From positions 1,984,001 to 2,048,000 of the forward strand of contig NZ_CP039393.1 in NCBI RefSeq assembly GCF_004803695.1: a stretch of DNA of 64,000 nt, written 5' to 3'. The notes under the pieces were generated by a model. That model was not told the origin of the DNA. It did no database searches and saw only the letters and a list, made by a program, of their open reading frames with translations. The position numbers were made by a program, and so were the translations under genes. Of the stretch, positions 45,680 to 55,070 are shown piece by piece; position 1 is the first letter of the stretch; every line of letters starts with the position of its first letter. The stretch comes from Muribaculum gordoncarteri (lineage in GTDB: Bacteria > Bacteroidota > Bacteroidia > Bacteroidales > Muribaculaceae).

Positions 45680-47929
45680 ATGGCACAACCAATTAAGAAA
45701 ACCATCGAGCTTGGTGATGGACGCACCATCACACTTGAAACAGGCAAGCTGGCCAAGCAAGCCGATGGAGCGGTAGAATTACGCATGGGCAATACAATGC
45801 TCCTTGCTACAGTAGTGTCGGCAAAGGAAGCCGGCGAAGGGGTCGACTTCATGCCCCTACAAGTGGAGTACAAAGAGAAATTTTCATCCAACGGCCGTTT
45901 CCCCGGCGGCTTCCTGAAGCGTGAAGGTCGCGCATCCGATTACGAGATCCTTACAGCTCGTCTTGTTGACCGTGTACTCCGTCCTCTTTTCCCCGACAAT
46001 TATCATGCCGATACATTTGTCAACATCATCATGTTCTCGGCCGACGGAGTTGATATGCCCGACGCACTGGCCGGACTTGCAGCATCGGCAGCCCTTGCAG
46101 TAAGCGACATACCCTTCAACGGTCCTATTTCGGAAGTCAGAGTTGCACGCATCGACGGTGAATTTGTAATCAACCCCACATTCGAGCAGCTTGAAAAGGC
46201 CGATATGGAGCTCATGGTTGGTGCTACCTACGATAACATCATGATGGTTGAAGGCGAAATGAACGAAGTTTCAGAAGCCGACCTTCTTGCAGCCCTCAAG
46301 GCAGCTCATGACGCTATAAAAGTTCAGTGCAAGGCCCAGATGGAACTTGCCGAGGCCGTAGGCTCGACCGTTAAGCGCGAATATTGCCACGAAACCAACG
46401 ATGAAGACCTCCGCAAGGATGTTCAAGAAAAGTGCTACGACAAGGCTTATGCCATTGCCAAGGCAGGCAGCGCCGACAAGCACCGGCGTAACGACTCATT
46501 CGATGCGATATGCGATGAATACATCGAATCAATACCCGAGGAAGAGCGCGAAGAGAAGGCTCCTCTCGTAAAGCGTTACTATCACGATGTTGAGCGCGAG
46601 GCTGTGCGCCGTTGCATCCTCGACGAAGGCATCCGTCTTGACGGACGCAAGACAACCGAAATCCGTCCCATCTGGATTGAAACCGACTACGTTCCCGGCC
46701 CTCACGGATCGGCAGTGTTCACCCGTGGTGAAACACAGGCTCTCGCTACCGTGACACTCGGCACCAAGCTCGACGAGAAGATTCTCGACGATGTGCTCAA
46801 CCAGGGCAAGGAGCGCTTCCTCCTCCACTACAACTTCCCCCCCTTCTCTACAGGTGAGGCTAAGCCCGTGCGTGGCGTAGGCCGTCGTGAAGTAGGTCAC
46901 GGCAATCTCGCTCACCGTGCATTGAAGAGAATGTTCCCCGACAACTTCCCCTATGTATGCCGCATCGTGAGCGACATCCTTGAGTCAAACGGCTCGTCGT
47001 CAATGGCCACCGTTTGCGCCGGTACACTTGCTCTGCTCGATGCCGGTGTCAAGATGAAGAAGCCCGTCAGCGGTATTGCAATGGGTCTTATAACCGACAC
47101 CGACGGTGCTAAATATGCCGTGCTTTCCGATATTCTCGGTGACGAGGACCACCTTGGCGACATGGACTTCAAGGTAACAGGTACTCGTGACGGTATCACC
47201 GCAACCCAGATGGACATCAAGGTCGACGGACTATCCTACGAAGTTCTTGAGAAGGCTCTTCTTCAGGCTCGCGAAGGCCGCATGCACATCCTCGACAAGA
47301 TCCAGGAAGCAATCGCCGAACCTCGCGCCGATTACAAGCCCCAGGTACCGCGCATAGTCACCATGACAATACCCAAGGACCTCATCGGTGCCGTAATAGG
47401 CCCGGGCGGAAAGATTATCCAGGGTATCCAGGAAGCAAGTGGTGCTACTGTTTCAATCGACGAAATAGACAACGAAGGCTACATCGAAGTTGCCGCCAAC
47501 AACAAGGAAGCCATGGACAAGGCTCTTGAGATGATCAACGCAATCGTTGAGCTTCCCGAGGAGGGCAAGGTCTACACCGGTAAGGTACGTTCGATACTCG
47601 ACTTCGGTGCATTCGTTGAATTCATGCCCAACCGCGACGGACTGCTCCACATTTCGGAAATAAGCTGGGAACGCCTTGAAAACATGGAGGCTTCAGGCCT
47701 GCATGAAGGTGACACCGTAGAGGTGAAGCTTATCGAAATCGACAAGAAGACCGGAAAGTACCGCCTGTCGATGCGTGCCCTTCAGCCCAAGCCCGAAGGC
47801 TACGTAGAGCCTCAGCGCGCACCCCGCGGACCCCGCAACAACAACGAGCGCGGCCCTCGTCGTGACGGCGATCGCCAGCAGCGTAACGACCGTGGTCCCC
47901 GTCGTAACAACAACCACCGCGAAGATTAA
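45680..47929 (+). CDS. pnp: Polyribonucleotide nucleotidyltransferase (PNPase)
   Basis: A 749-residue exoribonuclease. Two RNase PH domains ([41 protein letters not shown] and [20 protein letters not shown]), a helical linker, a KH domain ([20 protein letters not shown]) and an S1 domain ([20 protein letters not shown]). A disordered Arg/Asn tail ends it. It degrades RNA phosphorolytically from the 3' end. Start at the ATG at 45680 ([14 protein letters not shown]). Confidence 0.96.
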   Translation: MAQPIKKTIELGDGRTITLETGKLAKQADGAVELRMGNTMLLATVVSAKEAGEGVDFMPLQVEYKEKFSSNGRFPGGFLKREGRASDYEILTARLVDRVLRPLFPDNYHADTFVNIIMFSADGVDMPDALAGLAASAALAVSDIPFNGPISEVRVARIDGEFVINPTFEQLEKADMELMVGATYDNIMMVEGEMNEVSEADLLAALKAAHDAIKVQCKAQMELAEAVGSTVKREYCHETNDEDLRKDVQEKCYDKAYAIAKAGSADKHRRNDSFDAICDEYIESIPEEEREEKAPLVKRYYHDVEREAVRRCILDEGIRLDGRKTTEIRPIWIETDYVPGPHGSAVFTRGETQALATVTLGTKLDEKILDDVLNQGKERFLLHYNFPPFSTGEAKPVRGVGRREVGHGNLAHRALKRMFPDNFPYVCRIVSDILESNGSSSMATVCAGTLALLDAGVKMKKPVSGIAMGLITDTDGAKYAVLSDILGDEDHLGDMDFKVTGTRDGITATQMDIKVDGLSYEVLEKALLQAREGRMHILDKIQEAIAEPRADYKPQVPRIVTMTIPKDLIGAVIGPGGKIIQGIQEASGATVSIDEIDNEGYIEVAANNKEAMDKALEMINAIVELPEEGKVYTGKVRSILDFGAFVEFMPNRDGLLHISEISWERLENMEASGLHEGDTVEVKLIEIDKKTGKYRLSMRALQPKPEGYVEPQRAPRGPRNNNERGPRRDGDRQQRNDRGPRRNNNHRED

Positions 47930-47959
47930 TTTGCCATAACATAAAGTTAACTATAGCAG

Positions 47960-47994
47960 AAAGCGCTGTATCGGAATCGATGCAGCGCTTTTTC
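47960..47994 (+). terminator. Intrinsic terminator of pnp
   Basis: AAAGCGCTG pairs with CAGCGCTTT, followed by TTTCT. It touches the stop codon of the convergent flippase gene. Confidence 0.8.
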
Positions 47995-49445
47995 TATGCC
48001 GTCATCCGTCGTAACGCAACGACAGAAACGGCACATCCGGTCACGGCTGCGGCAAGGCCGAGCAGCAGCGACACATCGGTAAGAAACATCGTCAGCATAA
48101 CGACAAGCATTGACACCGTCACCACCGCCATTGCAGCGTAACGCAATCTCAATCCGTATCTGACACGACACACCGTCATCACCGTCACGCAATAAACGGC
48201 ATACCACAGGAAATAGGCTTTCCCGAGGGATTCAATACCCCACATTTCATAAAAGAGCGTATTCAACACCAAGTAGACGACAGCACTCACCGACTCACAC
48301 ACCACGTAGGCTTTTCCGTCACCTCGGGCAAGCATCACATAACCCATGCACCAGCTCACGCAGCGCAGCACGGTTCCCGCCATGGCCCATGTGACATACG
48401 GCAATATGGATTCAAACTCGGAGGAGTAAAGCATCTCCACAATCAATCCGCGAAACACGATGAACATCGACACACACGGCATCGCAATCCATGACAACGT
48501 GACGATTTCGTGGTTGGCATATACGCCCAGTGAACGTAGCGATCCGGCACGTGACGCAAGCCGAGGATAGTACTCCATGGCAACACCCACAAGCAGCAGT
48601 CCTATATATTTGTTGACAAGAGTGAATCCCGCCTGATAGAATCCGGCATCATCCACACCGCCCCGGTTATTGACATAGACGATGAAGATGTACTGCGACA
48701 ACAATGTCACGAAGGCGGCTACCGTCATCCATGCTCCGAGGCAAATGAAGCTGCACCCCTTTGCAACGGTTTCACGCAATGTCACACCGCCGCTCGCAGC
48801 ACCGGCTCCCTTATATCGCAACAGAAGTGCTGCGACAAGCGTCGACAGCGCATACACTCCGATCGACGGCACGATTGAATCAATTCCGAGAAAATAGAAC
48901 AGCGGTACCGAGAGCAGCAATCCACCCACCGCTCCGGCAAGTGACGCTGCGGCCAACCGCCCCAACAGGCGCGAGCCTTGCAATATGGCCAACTCGCCGC
49001 CTGTGACCGAGCTGAAGAGCATGACCACCGACAGCCACACAAAACCGCCTGAATGAGCATCATCACCGAATGTAACGCGGCTCAACAATGGCGACAATGC
49101 AAGCGTGAGCAATGAACCGAAAAGACCGAGAACGGCAGCCCATCGCCTCACGACACCAATGATGCGGTGACGCATCGAAATGTCGTCGGCCCCGGCAATG
49201 TCACGCACCGATGAGTCACGCACATTCAATTGCGTGAGCGCCGACATAAGTTCTATAAATGAATTGTAGATACCTAACAGCCCTACACCTGCGGCTCCTA
49301 TCCAAAGGGCCACAAGCTTGATGCGTACTACCGAACAGAGCAAAATCAAGACACGCGTTCCGCTGAGAAGCGTCATCGCACGCATCACCGATGCCGTCAA
49401 CGGCCTCCGTGACCTTACTCCGGTTACTGCGTCACGCGCAATCAT
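47994..49445 (-). CDS. Oligosaccharide flippase (Wzx/MOP-family, O-antigen translocase-like)
   Basis: A 483-residue integral membrane protein with about twelve to fourteen helices. The first is LLSGTRVLILLCSVVRIKLV followed by GAAGVGLLGIYNSFIELMSA, the usual start of polysaccharide exporters; AGFTLVNKYIGLLLVGVAME is mid-protein. It should move lipid-linked glycan across the inner membrane. It is the last gene of the dut-TPR-DUF4292-EnvC run, overlapping EnvC by four bases, while likely glycosyltransferases lie separately at 34-37 kb. Confidence 0.82.
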   Translation of the reverse strand: MIARDAVTGVRSRRPLTASVMRAMTLLSGTRVLILLCSVVRIKLVALWIGAAGVGLLGIYNSFIELMSALTQLNVRDSSVRDIAGADDISMRHRIIGVVRRWAAVLGLFGSLLTLALSPLLSRVTFGDDAHSGGFVWLSVVMLFSSVTGGELAILQGSRLLGRLAAASLAGAVGGLLLSVPLFYFLGIDSIVPSIGVYALSTLVAALLLRYKGAGAASGGVTLRETVAKGCSFICLGAWMTVAAFVTLLSQYIFIVYVNNRGGVDDAGFYQAGFTLVNKYIGLLLVGVAMEYYPRLASRAGSLRSLGVYANHEIVTLSWIAMPCVSMFIVFRGLIVEMLYSSEFESILPYVTWAMAGTVLRCVSWCMGYVMLARGDGKAYVVCESVSAVVYLVLNTLFYEMWGIESLGKAYFLWYAVYCVTVMTVCRVRYGLRLRYAAMAVVTVSMLVVMLTMFLTDVSLLLGLAAAVTGCAVSVVALRRMTA

Positions 49446-50848
49446 CTAACCCAAGCCGTGGGATTAAGTTTCTGCTTCTCCTGACGCAGCTCGAAGTGCA
49501 GAATTGAGCGATTTCCATCGTCGGGGTCGGAATAGATCGTACCTATGGTCTGTCCCTGCTTCAGTGCGTCACCTTTCTTGACATTGATGTTGCTCAGGTT
49601 GGCATATATGGTAAGGTATTTGCCGTGACGCACCATCACGATGGTGTTGTAACCGAGAAGACGGAACACTTCCGAAACAGTGCCATCAAACACCGCACGC
49701 GCAGTTCCTCCTGCCGGCACCTCTATGTCGATGCCGCCGTTGTCGGTAGTGACATGGGGCAAATCGGGATGCTTGTGCCTTCCGAACGGACGCACGATCT
49801 TATACTTTCCGTTGACCGGGAACAGAAGCCGGCCCTTATTGCTCTCGAAACTTCCGGTAAGCTTACGGCTTGTTTCAGCCATGGCGTAATTTGTTGCAGG
49901 CTTCGCTGCGGTTGATGCCGGCTTAGGTTGGGCGACAGCCTTGCGTTCAGGCTGCTCGGCCTTAGCCGGAGCCGCCTTGGCCTCCTGCTCTTTCTGTTGT
50001 TGCTTCTTGCGGGCATTCTCCTCGGCAAGCAGACGCTCCTGCTCCTTACGCTTCTCTTCGGCCTGACGACGTTTCTCCTCCTCGGCCTGACGGCGCTGCT
50101 CTTCGGCAATCAGTCGGTCAAGCTCGTTATCGAGGGCACGCGCCTGAGCCTCCTTCTGTCGCAGCACTTTCTTCAGCGATGCACCCTCCTTCTTCAGTTT
50201 GGCGACAAGAGCCGATGTTTCATTCTGCTTTTTCTCAAGGTCGTTTCGGGCGACATTCATCCGGGTAAGCATTCCCGATTTCACGCCCTGAAGGCGAGTG
50301 AGCTCGTCACGTTGCTTCTCAAGCCGGGCCTGCACCGCCTTTATCTCATCGTTACGGCGCTTACGCCACTTTGAAAATTCGCCCAAATAACGGAATCGCC
50401 TATAAGCCTGAGTGAACGACTCGGCCGAAAAGATGAAGGCAAGCTTATCCATCGATCCCTGCTGCGAATTTCGTATGCGCGTCACCGAACGCGCATAGCT
50501 GTCGCGTAGAGCATTAAGCTTGCCGTCAAGAGTGACGATCGAGTCATTTATATGTTTCATCGCGCTGTCGATAGAATCAATCTGATGATTTATCGACGCT
50601 ATCGAGTCGTTCTGCTGACGAATCTCGGCCCCAAGAGTGTTCAGCGCATTCAACGTGCGTGATGTGGCCTTTGCATTTTCATCGAGTTGTTGCGAAGTCT
50701 TCTTTATGGCCTGAGCGTTGGCTTTCTGCTCCTGCTTGACGCTTGACACACTGCGTGTGCGCTTCCGGGCCGCCGACATGTCGACCGCCGAGAGAAGCAT
50801 GACTATTATCATTAAGAAAACACTTCCGATTCTACAGCACTGCTTCAT
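49442..50848 (-). CDS. EnvC-like murein hydrolase activator (M23 fold, degenerate)
   Basis: A 468-residue exported protein: signal peptide, long coiled coil (about 35-270, including an Arg/Glu/Lys-rich stretch EEQRRQAEEEKRRQAEEKRK), an alanine/lysine linker and a C-terminal LytM/M23 domain (GKYKIVRPFGRHKHPD). Metal ligands are not all kept: NGGIDIE lacks the His of the usual HxxxD site and YANL replaces YxHL, so a regulatory role activating amidases is more likely than hydrolysis. It overlaps the flippase start. Confidence 0.83.
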   Translation of the reverse strand: MKQCCRIGSVFLMIIVMLLSAVDMSAARKRTRSVSSVKQEQKANAQAIKKTSQQLDENAKATSRTLNALNTLGAEIRQQNDSIASINHQIDSIDSAMKHINDSIVTLDGKLNALRDSYARSVTRIRNSQQGSMDKLAFIFSAESFTQAYRRFRYLGEFSKWRKRRNDEIKAVQARLEKQRDELTRLQGVKSGMLTRMNVARNDLEKKQNETSALVAKLKKEGASLKKVLRQKEAQARALDNELDRLIAEEQRRQAEEEKRRQAEEKRKEQERLLAEENARKKQQQKEQEAKAAPAKAEQPERKAVAQPKPASTAAKPATNYAMAETSRKLTGSFESNKGRLLFPVNGKYKIVRPFGRHKHPDLPHVTTDNGGIDIEVPAGGTARAVFDGTVSEVFRLLGYNTIVMVRHGKYLTIYANLSNINVKKGDALKQGQTIGTIYSDPDDGNRSILHFELRQEKQKLNPTAWVR

Positions 50849-50850
50849 GA

Positions 50851-51684
50851 CTAATCCTGAGCTACATTATTTATTACATCGGCCGCCTTGATGCGCTTAT
50901 ATCCGCGAGGCACCGTCCACTCCGATTCAATACCCTCATTCCATCGAGCATTATCCCACTTCCATGTAATCGACGCCTCTATCTTCTGCTTGGGATTGAC
51001 AACCTTGATGTCGACATCGGGCGACACGGCGCCCACACCCTCGACATCGACAGGAGCCGAGTATCCGCATGAAGCGGTCAAATAACCGTTATTGTATCCC
51101 GCTACGAGATATTCAAGGAAATTGTCGGCGCACACACGGTAACCGTAGCTTGCCGGTGCTAAAGACGGAGCAAGCATTATGCTCCACGCATCACCTTCGA
51201 TGAACTGCAATACCAGGTTGCGGGTATCGCGCGACAATGTGGAACCGCCGAGAACAAACGGACGCCCCATTATCAAATCCTGCACATTGCCCACGCTGAA
51301 CTTAAATACGCGCGACACTTCAGCAAGGCTTTCCGACATATACACCTTCTTGGGCTTCACCACCACATGAACCGAGTCGACGGTGAGGTAGATGCGTCCC
51401 ACCTCAAAGCCGAGCATGCGCAGCGATATGTCGATCGACTCGTCGTGAATCATCTTAGCCCGTCCCGATATGGAGAAACGCTGAGGCGATGACAACACGA
51501 AGCTGACCGGCACCGTGACATCGCTCCAATTGCCATAACCGTCGACAAGTGCGTCATAACGCTGAGTCAACGTGGCATTTTCAGGTAACGGCTCACCGGG
51601 CTTCAGACTTCGCTTTGAAGAGTGACAACCCGAGAATACAAGCAATGATATTATTGATAATGTGATGAAATGTGACAGCTTCAT
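50851..51684 (-). CDS. DUF4292 lipoprotein
   Basis: A 277-residue lipoprotein, lipobox ending at Cys20 (VFSGCHSSK). The mature protein looks like the LolA/LolB-type half-barrel: WSDVTVPVSFVLSSPQRFSI, AKMIHDESIDISLRMLGFEV, then paired strands to VPRGYKRIKAAD. DUF4292 members in Bacteroidetes sit between a TPR protein and an EnvC-like M23 protein, as here. A role in lipoprotein or lipid transport is possible but unproven. It ends two bases before the EnvC-like start. Confidence 0.78.
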   Translation of the reverse strand: MKLSHFITLSIISLLVFSGCHSSKRSLKPGEPLPENATLTQRYDALVDGYGNWSDVTVPVSFVLSSPQRFSISGRAKMIHDESIDISLRMLGFEVGRIYLTVDSVHVVVKPKKVYMSESLAEVSRVFKFSVGNVQDLIMGRPFVLGGSTLSRDTRNLVLQFIEGDAWSIMLAPSLAPASYGYRVCADNFLEYLVAGYNNGYLTASCGYSAPVDVEGVGAVSPDVDIKVVNPKQKIEASITWKWDNARWNEGIESEWTVPRGYKRIKAADVINNVAQD

Positions 51685-51693
51685 AATTGATGA

Positions 51694-53448
51694 TTATTCA
51701 TAGAAATAGGTCTTGTGCTTGACTTTGCGCTGCAGCAACTCGTTATCGGGGTCGAGGGCAAGAGCCTTCTCCCAGAACTCAAGAGCTTTCTGCGGCTCCC
51801 CGTTCATGAAGTATATGTCGCCGGCATGGTGATACAGCTCCTCCGAGGGATCCTCACTGTTGGCAATCGCCTTGTCGATATAGGCCATCGCCTCGGTGTA
51901 GTTCTTCTTGCGGAACATCACCCAAGCATAGGTGTCAAGCGAAGTAGCGTCGTCGGGACGCTCCTTTATGGTTCTCGCGCTCATCTCCTCGGCCTTGTCA
52001 AGGTCACGACCTTCGACGGCAAGGTAGTAGGCGCAGTTATTAAGTGCGAGCAGATTGTCGGGGTCGATGGATATAGCCTTGTCATAGTAGACAAACGCAG
52101 AATCACGGTCGCCCTTGGCGTAATACACATCGCCCATCGACGACATAATCTGCGAAACGGCTTCATAATCGACCGAATCGGTAAGCTCCATGGACTTGTT
52201 GAGATTGGAGAGGGCTTTGTCATACTCCTTCATGAGGTTGTAATCGGTTCCGAGCATCAAGTGTATCATCGCGCTTGACGGATGGTAGCGCAATGCCGTT
52301 TCACCCTTCTCAGCCGACTTTGCATAGTCGTCGGCCTGCATGTAGAGGCTCAAAAGCGTGCGCCAACGATCCTCGGAACTCGGATCGATGTCAAGTGCAT
52401 AGCCAAGTTGCTCGGCCGCACCGGCATAATCCTCGATTGCAATAAGATAGGAGCAGTAGAGGTCGTGAATGTCAACCTCATGGGGATGCTGGTCGAGCAG
52501 TGTTGCAAAGAGCTCCTGAATGCGTCCCTGCTGGCTGGGGTCGTCATACAGCTCCCTGATATAGCCGGTGAGGAGTTCAAGCTTGGCATCAAGCTCAAGG
52601 CTTTCACGGCTCAAGGCACGGAACACCTCTTTGTCGTAGTTGACGCTGTCGCCTATTGACTTATAGAAGTTGGCACGTGAGTAGTAGGCAAGTCCCGATG
52701 TGGAATCCAGGTCACACGCCTTATCGAAATAGGTCAATGCCGAATCGTTGTCGGAGAACATGGCAAACACATTTCCGGCAAACACGTTGTTCTCAACGCT
52801 GTGAGGCGCCGACTTCAGCAATGAATATACCTCCTTGTAGATGGATGCAGTGTCCTGCGATGAGAGAAAAGCCCTGATTTTGCTTGTGGTAAGCGGAATG
52901 TTCTTTCCCTGTGTCTTCTCTATACGGTCGTACACACCTATGGCCCTGGCGATTTTGGACGAATCGCCCGAAGAGGCAAGAGCCTCGGCCAACTTATAGG
53001 AAATCTCCATCTTGTGGGGATATATCGAGTCGAGTGTAGTCCACACCTTCAGTGCCTCGTCACGCGAGCCAAGACGGTCGTTTATGCTTCCGTATACAAA
53101 ATTGCTGTAGAAATCGGCCGGAGCCTCGTTGAAGTGTCGCTTCATCAGGTCGTAACCATTCTTAAACATGGTTGAATCATCGCCTGAGGTCATAACGGTG
53201 TAATAGCCGAGGAAAAATCCCACATCGCTGTTTGACGGATCCAGTTGATAGGCCCGTGACAACAGGTCATAGTAGGCATCCTCCTTGTCGATGGCATGTT
53301 GGCGCAAAGCCTCCATAAATATATAGTCGGCTTTCAATTCATCGGAATTAGGCGTGACATCGGCCTTTTTCCCCGCAGTCACAAACAGCGGCACGACAAT
53401 GGCCGCCAACGCAACCGACAATGTTATTTTACGAAACGACAGCTTCAT
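51694..53448 (-). CDS. Exported tetratricopeptide-repeat protein
   Basis: A 584-residue protein with a signal peptide (MKLSFRKITLSVALAAIVVP) and about a dozen TPR units, clearest toward the end (MGDVYYAKGDRDSAFVYYDK, AGDIYFMNGEPQKALEFWEK). TPRs bind partner proteins; this one is probably a periplasmic scaffold. I start at the ATG at 53448; another ATG four codons upstream (53460) lies five bases after dut and is equally possible. Second gene of the dut operon. Confidence 0.8.
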   Translation of the reverse strand: MKLSFRKITLSVALAAIVVPLFVTAGKKADVTPNSDELKADYIFMEALRQHAIDKEDAYYDLLSRAYQLDPSNSDVGFFLGYYTVMTSGDDSTMFKNGYDLMKRHFNEAPADFYSNFVYGSINDRLGSRDEALKVWTTLDSIYPHKMEISYKLAEALASSGDSSKIARAIGVYDRIEKTQGKNIPLTTSKIRAFLSSQDTASIYKEVYSLLKSAPHSVENNVFAGNVFAMFSDNDSALTYFDKACDLDSTSGLAYYSRANFYKSIGDSVNYDKEVFRALSRESLELDAKLELLTGYIRELYDDPSQQGRIQELFATLLDQHPHEVDIHDLYCSYLIAIEDYAGAAEQLGYALDIDPSSEDRWRTLLSLYMQADDYAKSAEKGETALRYHPSSAMIHLMLGTDYNLMKEYDKALSNLNKSMELTDSVDYEAVSQIMSSMGDVYYAKGDRDSAFVYYDKAISIDPDNLLALNNCAYYLAVEGRDLDKAEEMSARTIKERPDDATSLDTYAWVMFRKKNYTEAMAYIDKAIANSEDPSEELYHHAGDIYFMNGEPQKALEFWEKALALDPDNELLQRKVKHKTYFYE

Positions 53449-53465
53449 ATTCCCAATCACTCTAA

Positions 53466-53909
53466 TCAGTTAATCCCCGTGTGTCCGAAAGCACCATCTC
53501 CGCGTGTAGTCTGGTCGAGTCGTTCAACCGGCTCCCACTCCACGCGTGTGTACTCCTTTATTACCATCTGGCATATACGCTCACCGTCGTTAATCACAAA
53601 CGGTTCGTCGGAAAGATTGATGACAATCGCGCCTATCTCGCCACGGTAGTCCGAATCGACGGTTCCGGGAGTATTTACAAGAGAAATGCCCTTTTTAAGA
53701 GCCAGTCCCGAACGAGGTCGCATCTGGCACTCGTAACCGTGAGGCAGCTGGATATACAATCCGGTAGGAATCAACGCCCTCTGCATAGGCTGCAGCGTCA
53801 CCGGCTCTTTCAAGCATGCTCTAACATCCATTCCGGCCGACGAGGGCGTTTCGTAGGCGGGCAACTCAAGACCCGACCTGTTGATTATCTTCACCTTGAT
53901 TCTCTCCAT
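53466..53909 (-). CDS. dut: dUTP diphosphatase
   Basis: A 147-residue trimeric dUTPase. Motifs in order: AGMDVRACL (I), [10 protein letters not shown] (II), [12 protein letters not shown] (III), the ERICQMVI strand (IV), and the flexible C-terminal [10 protein letters not shown] (V). It hydrolyses dUTP to dUMP and PPi, keeping uracil out of DNA. Start at the ATG at 53909 ([13 protein letters not shown]). First gene of the dut-TPR-DUF4292-EnvC-flippase run, a recurring Bacteroidetes order. Confidence 0.95.
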   Translation of the reverse strand: MERIKVKIINRSGLELPAYETPSSAGMDVRACLKEPVTLQPMQRALIPTGLYIQLPHGYECQMRPRSGLALKKGISLVNTPGTVDSDYRGEIGAIVINLSDEPFVINDGERICQMVIKEYTRVEWEPVERLDQTTRGDGAFGHTGIN

Positions 53910-54011
53910 GATTCTCAATAAATAAATTGTTATGCGAAAATAGTTAAAAAGCTCCACTTTTCGGGCACTTTCAATCCATTTTTTAATAGAACGCCCGAGC
54001 AGTCACATTAG

Positions 54012-54058
54012 TTTAAAATAAGCAAAGCGCGAGATCGCCATTGAAAGGCGATCCCGCG
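54012..54058 (-). terminator. Intrinsic terminator of the OmpH-like gene
   Basis: On the minus strand CGCGGGATCGCC pairs with GGCGATCTCGCG (imperfect at one step), followed by CTTTGCTTATTTT. Confidence 0.7.
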
Positions 54059-54093
54059 TATGCTCTTCAAATAGTCTACAGCACCGGTAGTGT

Positions 54094-54690
54094 TTACTTT
54101 TCGCTTACCTTGTTGTAGCGTGCGTTCAAGCCCTTTATAACCTCATCGGTTATGTCGAGAGCAGGATTGAAATATACGCCGGCATTCTTGAACAGAATAG
54201 CGTCGTAACCCTTCTTGGCATTGTAATCCTTGATGAAGGCTTCAATCGAGTCATTGAGCTGAACCTGCTGCTGAATCATCTCCTGCTCGGCTTCGCGCTG
54301 AAGGCTTGCAAGATAGTTTTCGGCCTCGGCCTGCTTCTTGTTGAACGACTCTACATCGGCCTTATAGCTTGCCTCGCTGAGATAGCCGTTGTTGTTGACC
54401 TTCTGCTGGATTGACGAACCGAGCTTCTGGAGTTCAGCACCGCGAGTGCGCTGAGCGTTGTCGATTTTGCTGAACGAACGCAACTGAGCTTCCTTGAAAT
54501 CCTTAGCCAGATTGTAGTGAGCCGCAATCGAATCGCCGTCAATGTAACGGATATTGAGAGTTACGGCAGGAGCGCTTTCTACTTTCGTTTCAGTTTTTGT
54601 AGCATCGGCAGAGCCATTATCGGAACACGACACGGCAAGAACCGCCAAAATAAGCATTAGTGACTTGGCACAAAGTGCAAAATTCTTCAT
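54094..54690 (-). CDS. OmpH/Skp-family lipoprotein
   Basis: A 198-residue lipoprotein, lipobox ending at Cys22 (VLAVSCSDNG). The mature part has the OmpH plan: a strand (LNIRYIDGDSIAAHYN), a long coiled coil (DFKEAQLRSFSKIDNAQRTR through QREAEQEMIQQQVQLN) and a closing strand segment (DAILFKNAGVYFNPALDITD). Skp-like proteins hold outer-membrane proteins in the periplasm; the lipid anchor here is unusual compared with soluble Skp. I start at the ATG at 54690; the frame extends upstream over the micropeptide gene. Confidence 0.85.
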   Translation of the reverse strand: MKNFALCAKSLMLILAVLAVSCSDNGSADATKTETKVESAPAVTLNIRYIDGDSIAAHYNLAKDFKEAQLRSFSKIDNAQRTRGAELQKLGSSIQQKVNNNGYLSEASYKADVESFNKKQAEAENYLASLQREAEQEMIQQQVQLNDSIEAFIKDYNAKKGYDAILFKNAGVYFNPALDITDEVIKGLNARYNKVSEK

Positions 54691-54727
54691 TTTAAATATT
54701 GTAAGGATGTTTTTTGTTGTTGAGTAA

Positions 54728-54898
54728 TCATTTTTTCTTCTCATCACGCAACGCACATGTCACATTTTTGTCGCGCAACGCCGGGACGTCGTGCACATGA
54801 CCGGAAGGAAACCGGCCACCTTTGACAAAAAACACCTTGACGCCGAGGAGCAAAACAGCCAAAGTGACAAAAATCACAGATATTACTACGATTCTCAC
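54728..54898 (-). CDS. Small single-span membrane protein with a GTG start
   Basis: A 56-residue protein beginning with GTG: MRIVVISVIFVTLAVLLLGV, then KVFFVKGGRFPSGHVHD and VPALRDKNVTCALRDEKKK. One membrane helix (about 3-20) is followed by a basic, cytosolic-type segment. I recall similar Bacteroidales peptides with an FPxxHV and ALRxKxIxC pattern, unassigned in function. No in-frame ATG exists upstream before a stop. It lies 37 bases before the OmpH-like gene, and a -7 box at 54922 would give it an 18-base leader. Confidence 0.7.
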   Translation of the reverse strand: MRIVVISVIFVTLAVLLLGVKVFFVKGGRFPSGHVHDVPALRDKNVTCALRDEKKK

Positions 54899-54921
54899 TG
54901 TGTAATTACGTTTTTACAGTG

Positions 54922-54929
54922 CAAATATA
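54922..54929 (-). promoter_or_regulatory. Promoter -7 box for the micropeptide-OmpH operon
   Basis: TATATTTG on the minus strand, exact TAnnTTTG, 23 bases before the GTG start at 54898. No convincing -33. Confidence 0.6.
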
Positions 54930-54945
54930 AGAAAGGAATCAGAAT

Positions 54946-54979
54946 TTTGGTAATATCTAAATTTTATTTTGTAACTTAG
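54946..54979 (+). promoter_or_regulatory. Possible promoter of pepD
   Basis: TTTG (54946-54949), 22-base spacer, TAACTTAG (54972-54979; one mismatch to TAnnTTTG). The leader would be about 85 bases to the ATG at 55071. Confidence 0.4.
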
Positions 54980-55070
54980 AGTGCGAAATGTAAAGATTTT
55001 AACATTTTTACACATTGCAACGAGGTTTGAATACCCAATAATTAACTACATCAGTATAAATTTTTCGATT

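Noticed and set aside
54791-54979. 62-codon plus-strand frame upstream of pepD
   Set aside because: It lies over the promoter region and opposite the GTG-started micropeptide, whose membrane helix and tail are much more protein-like.
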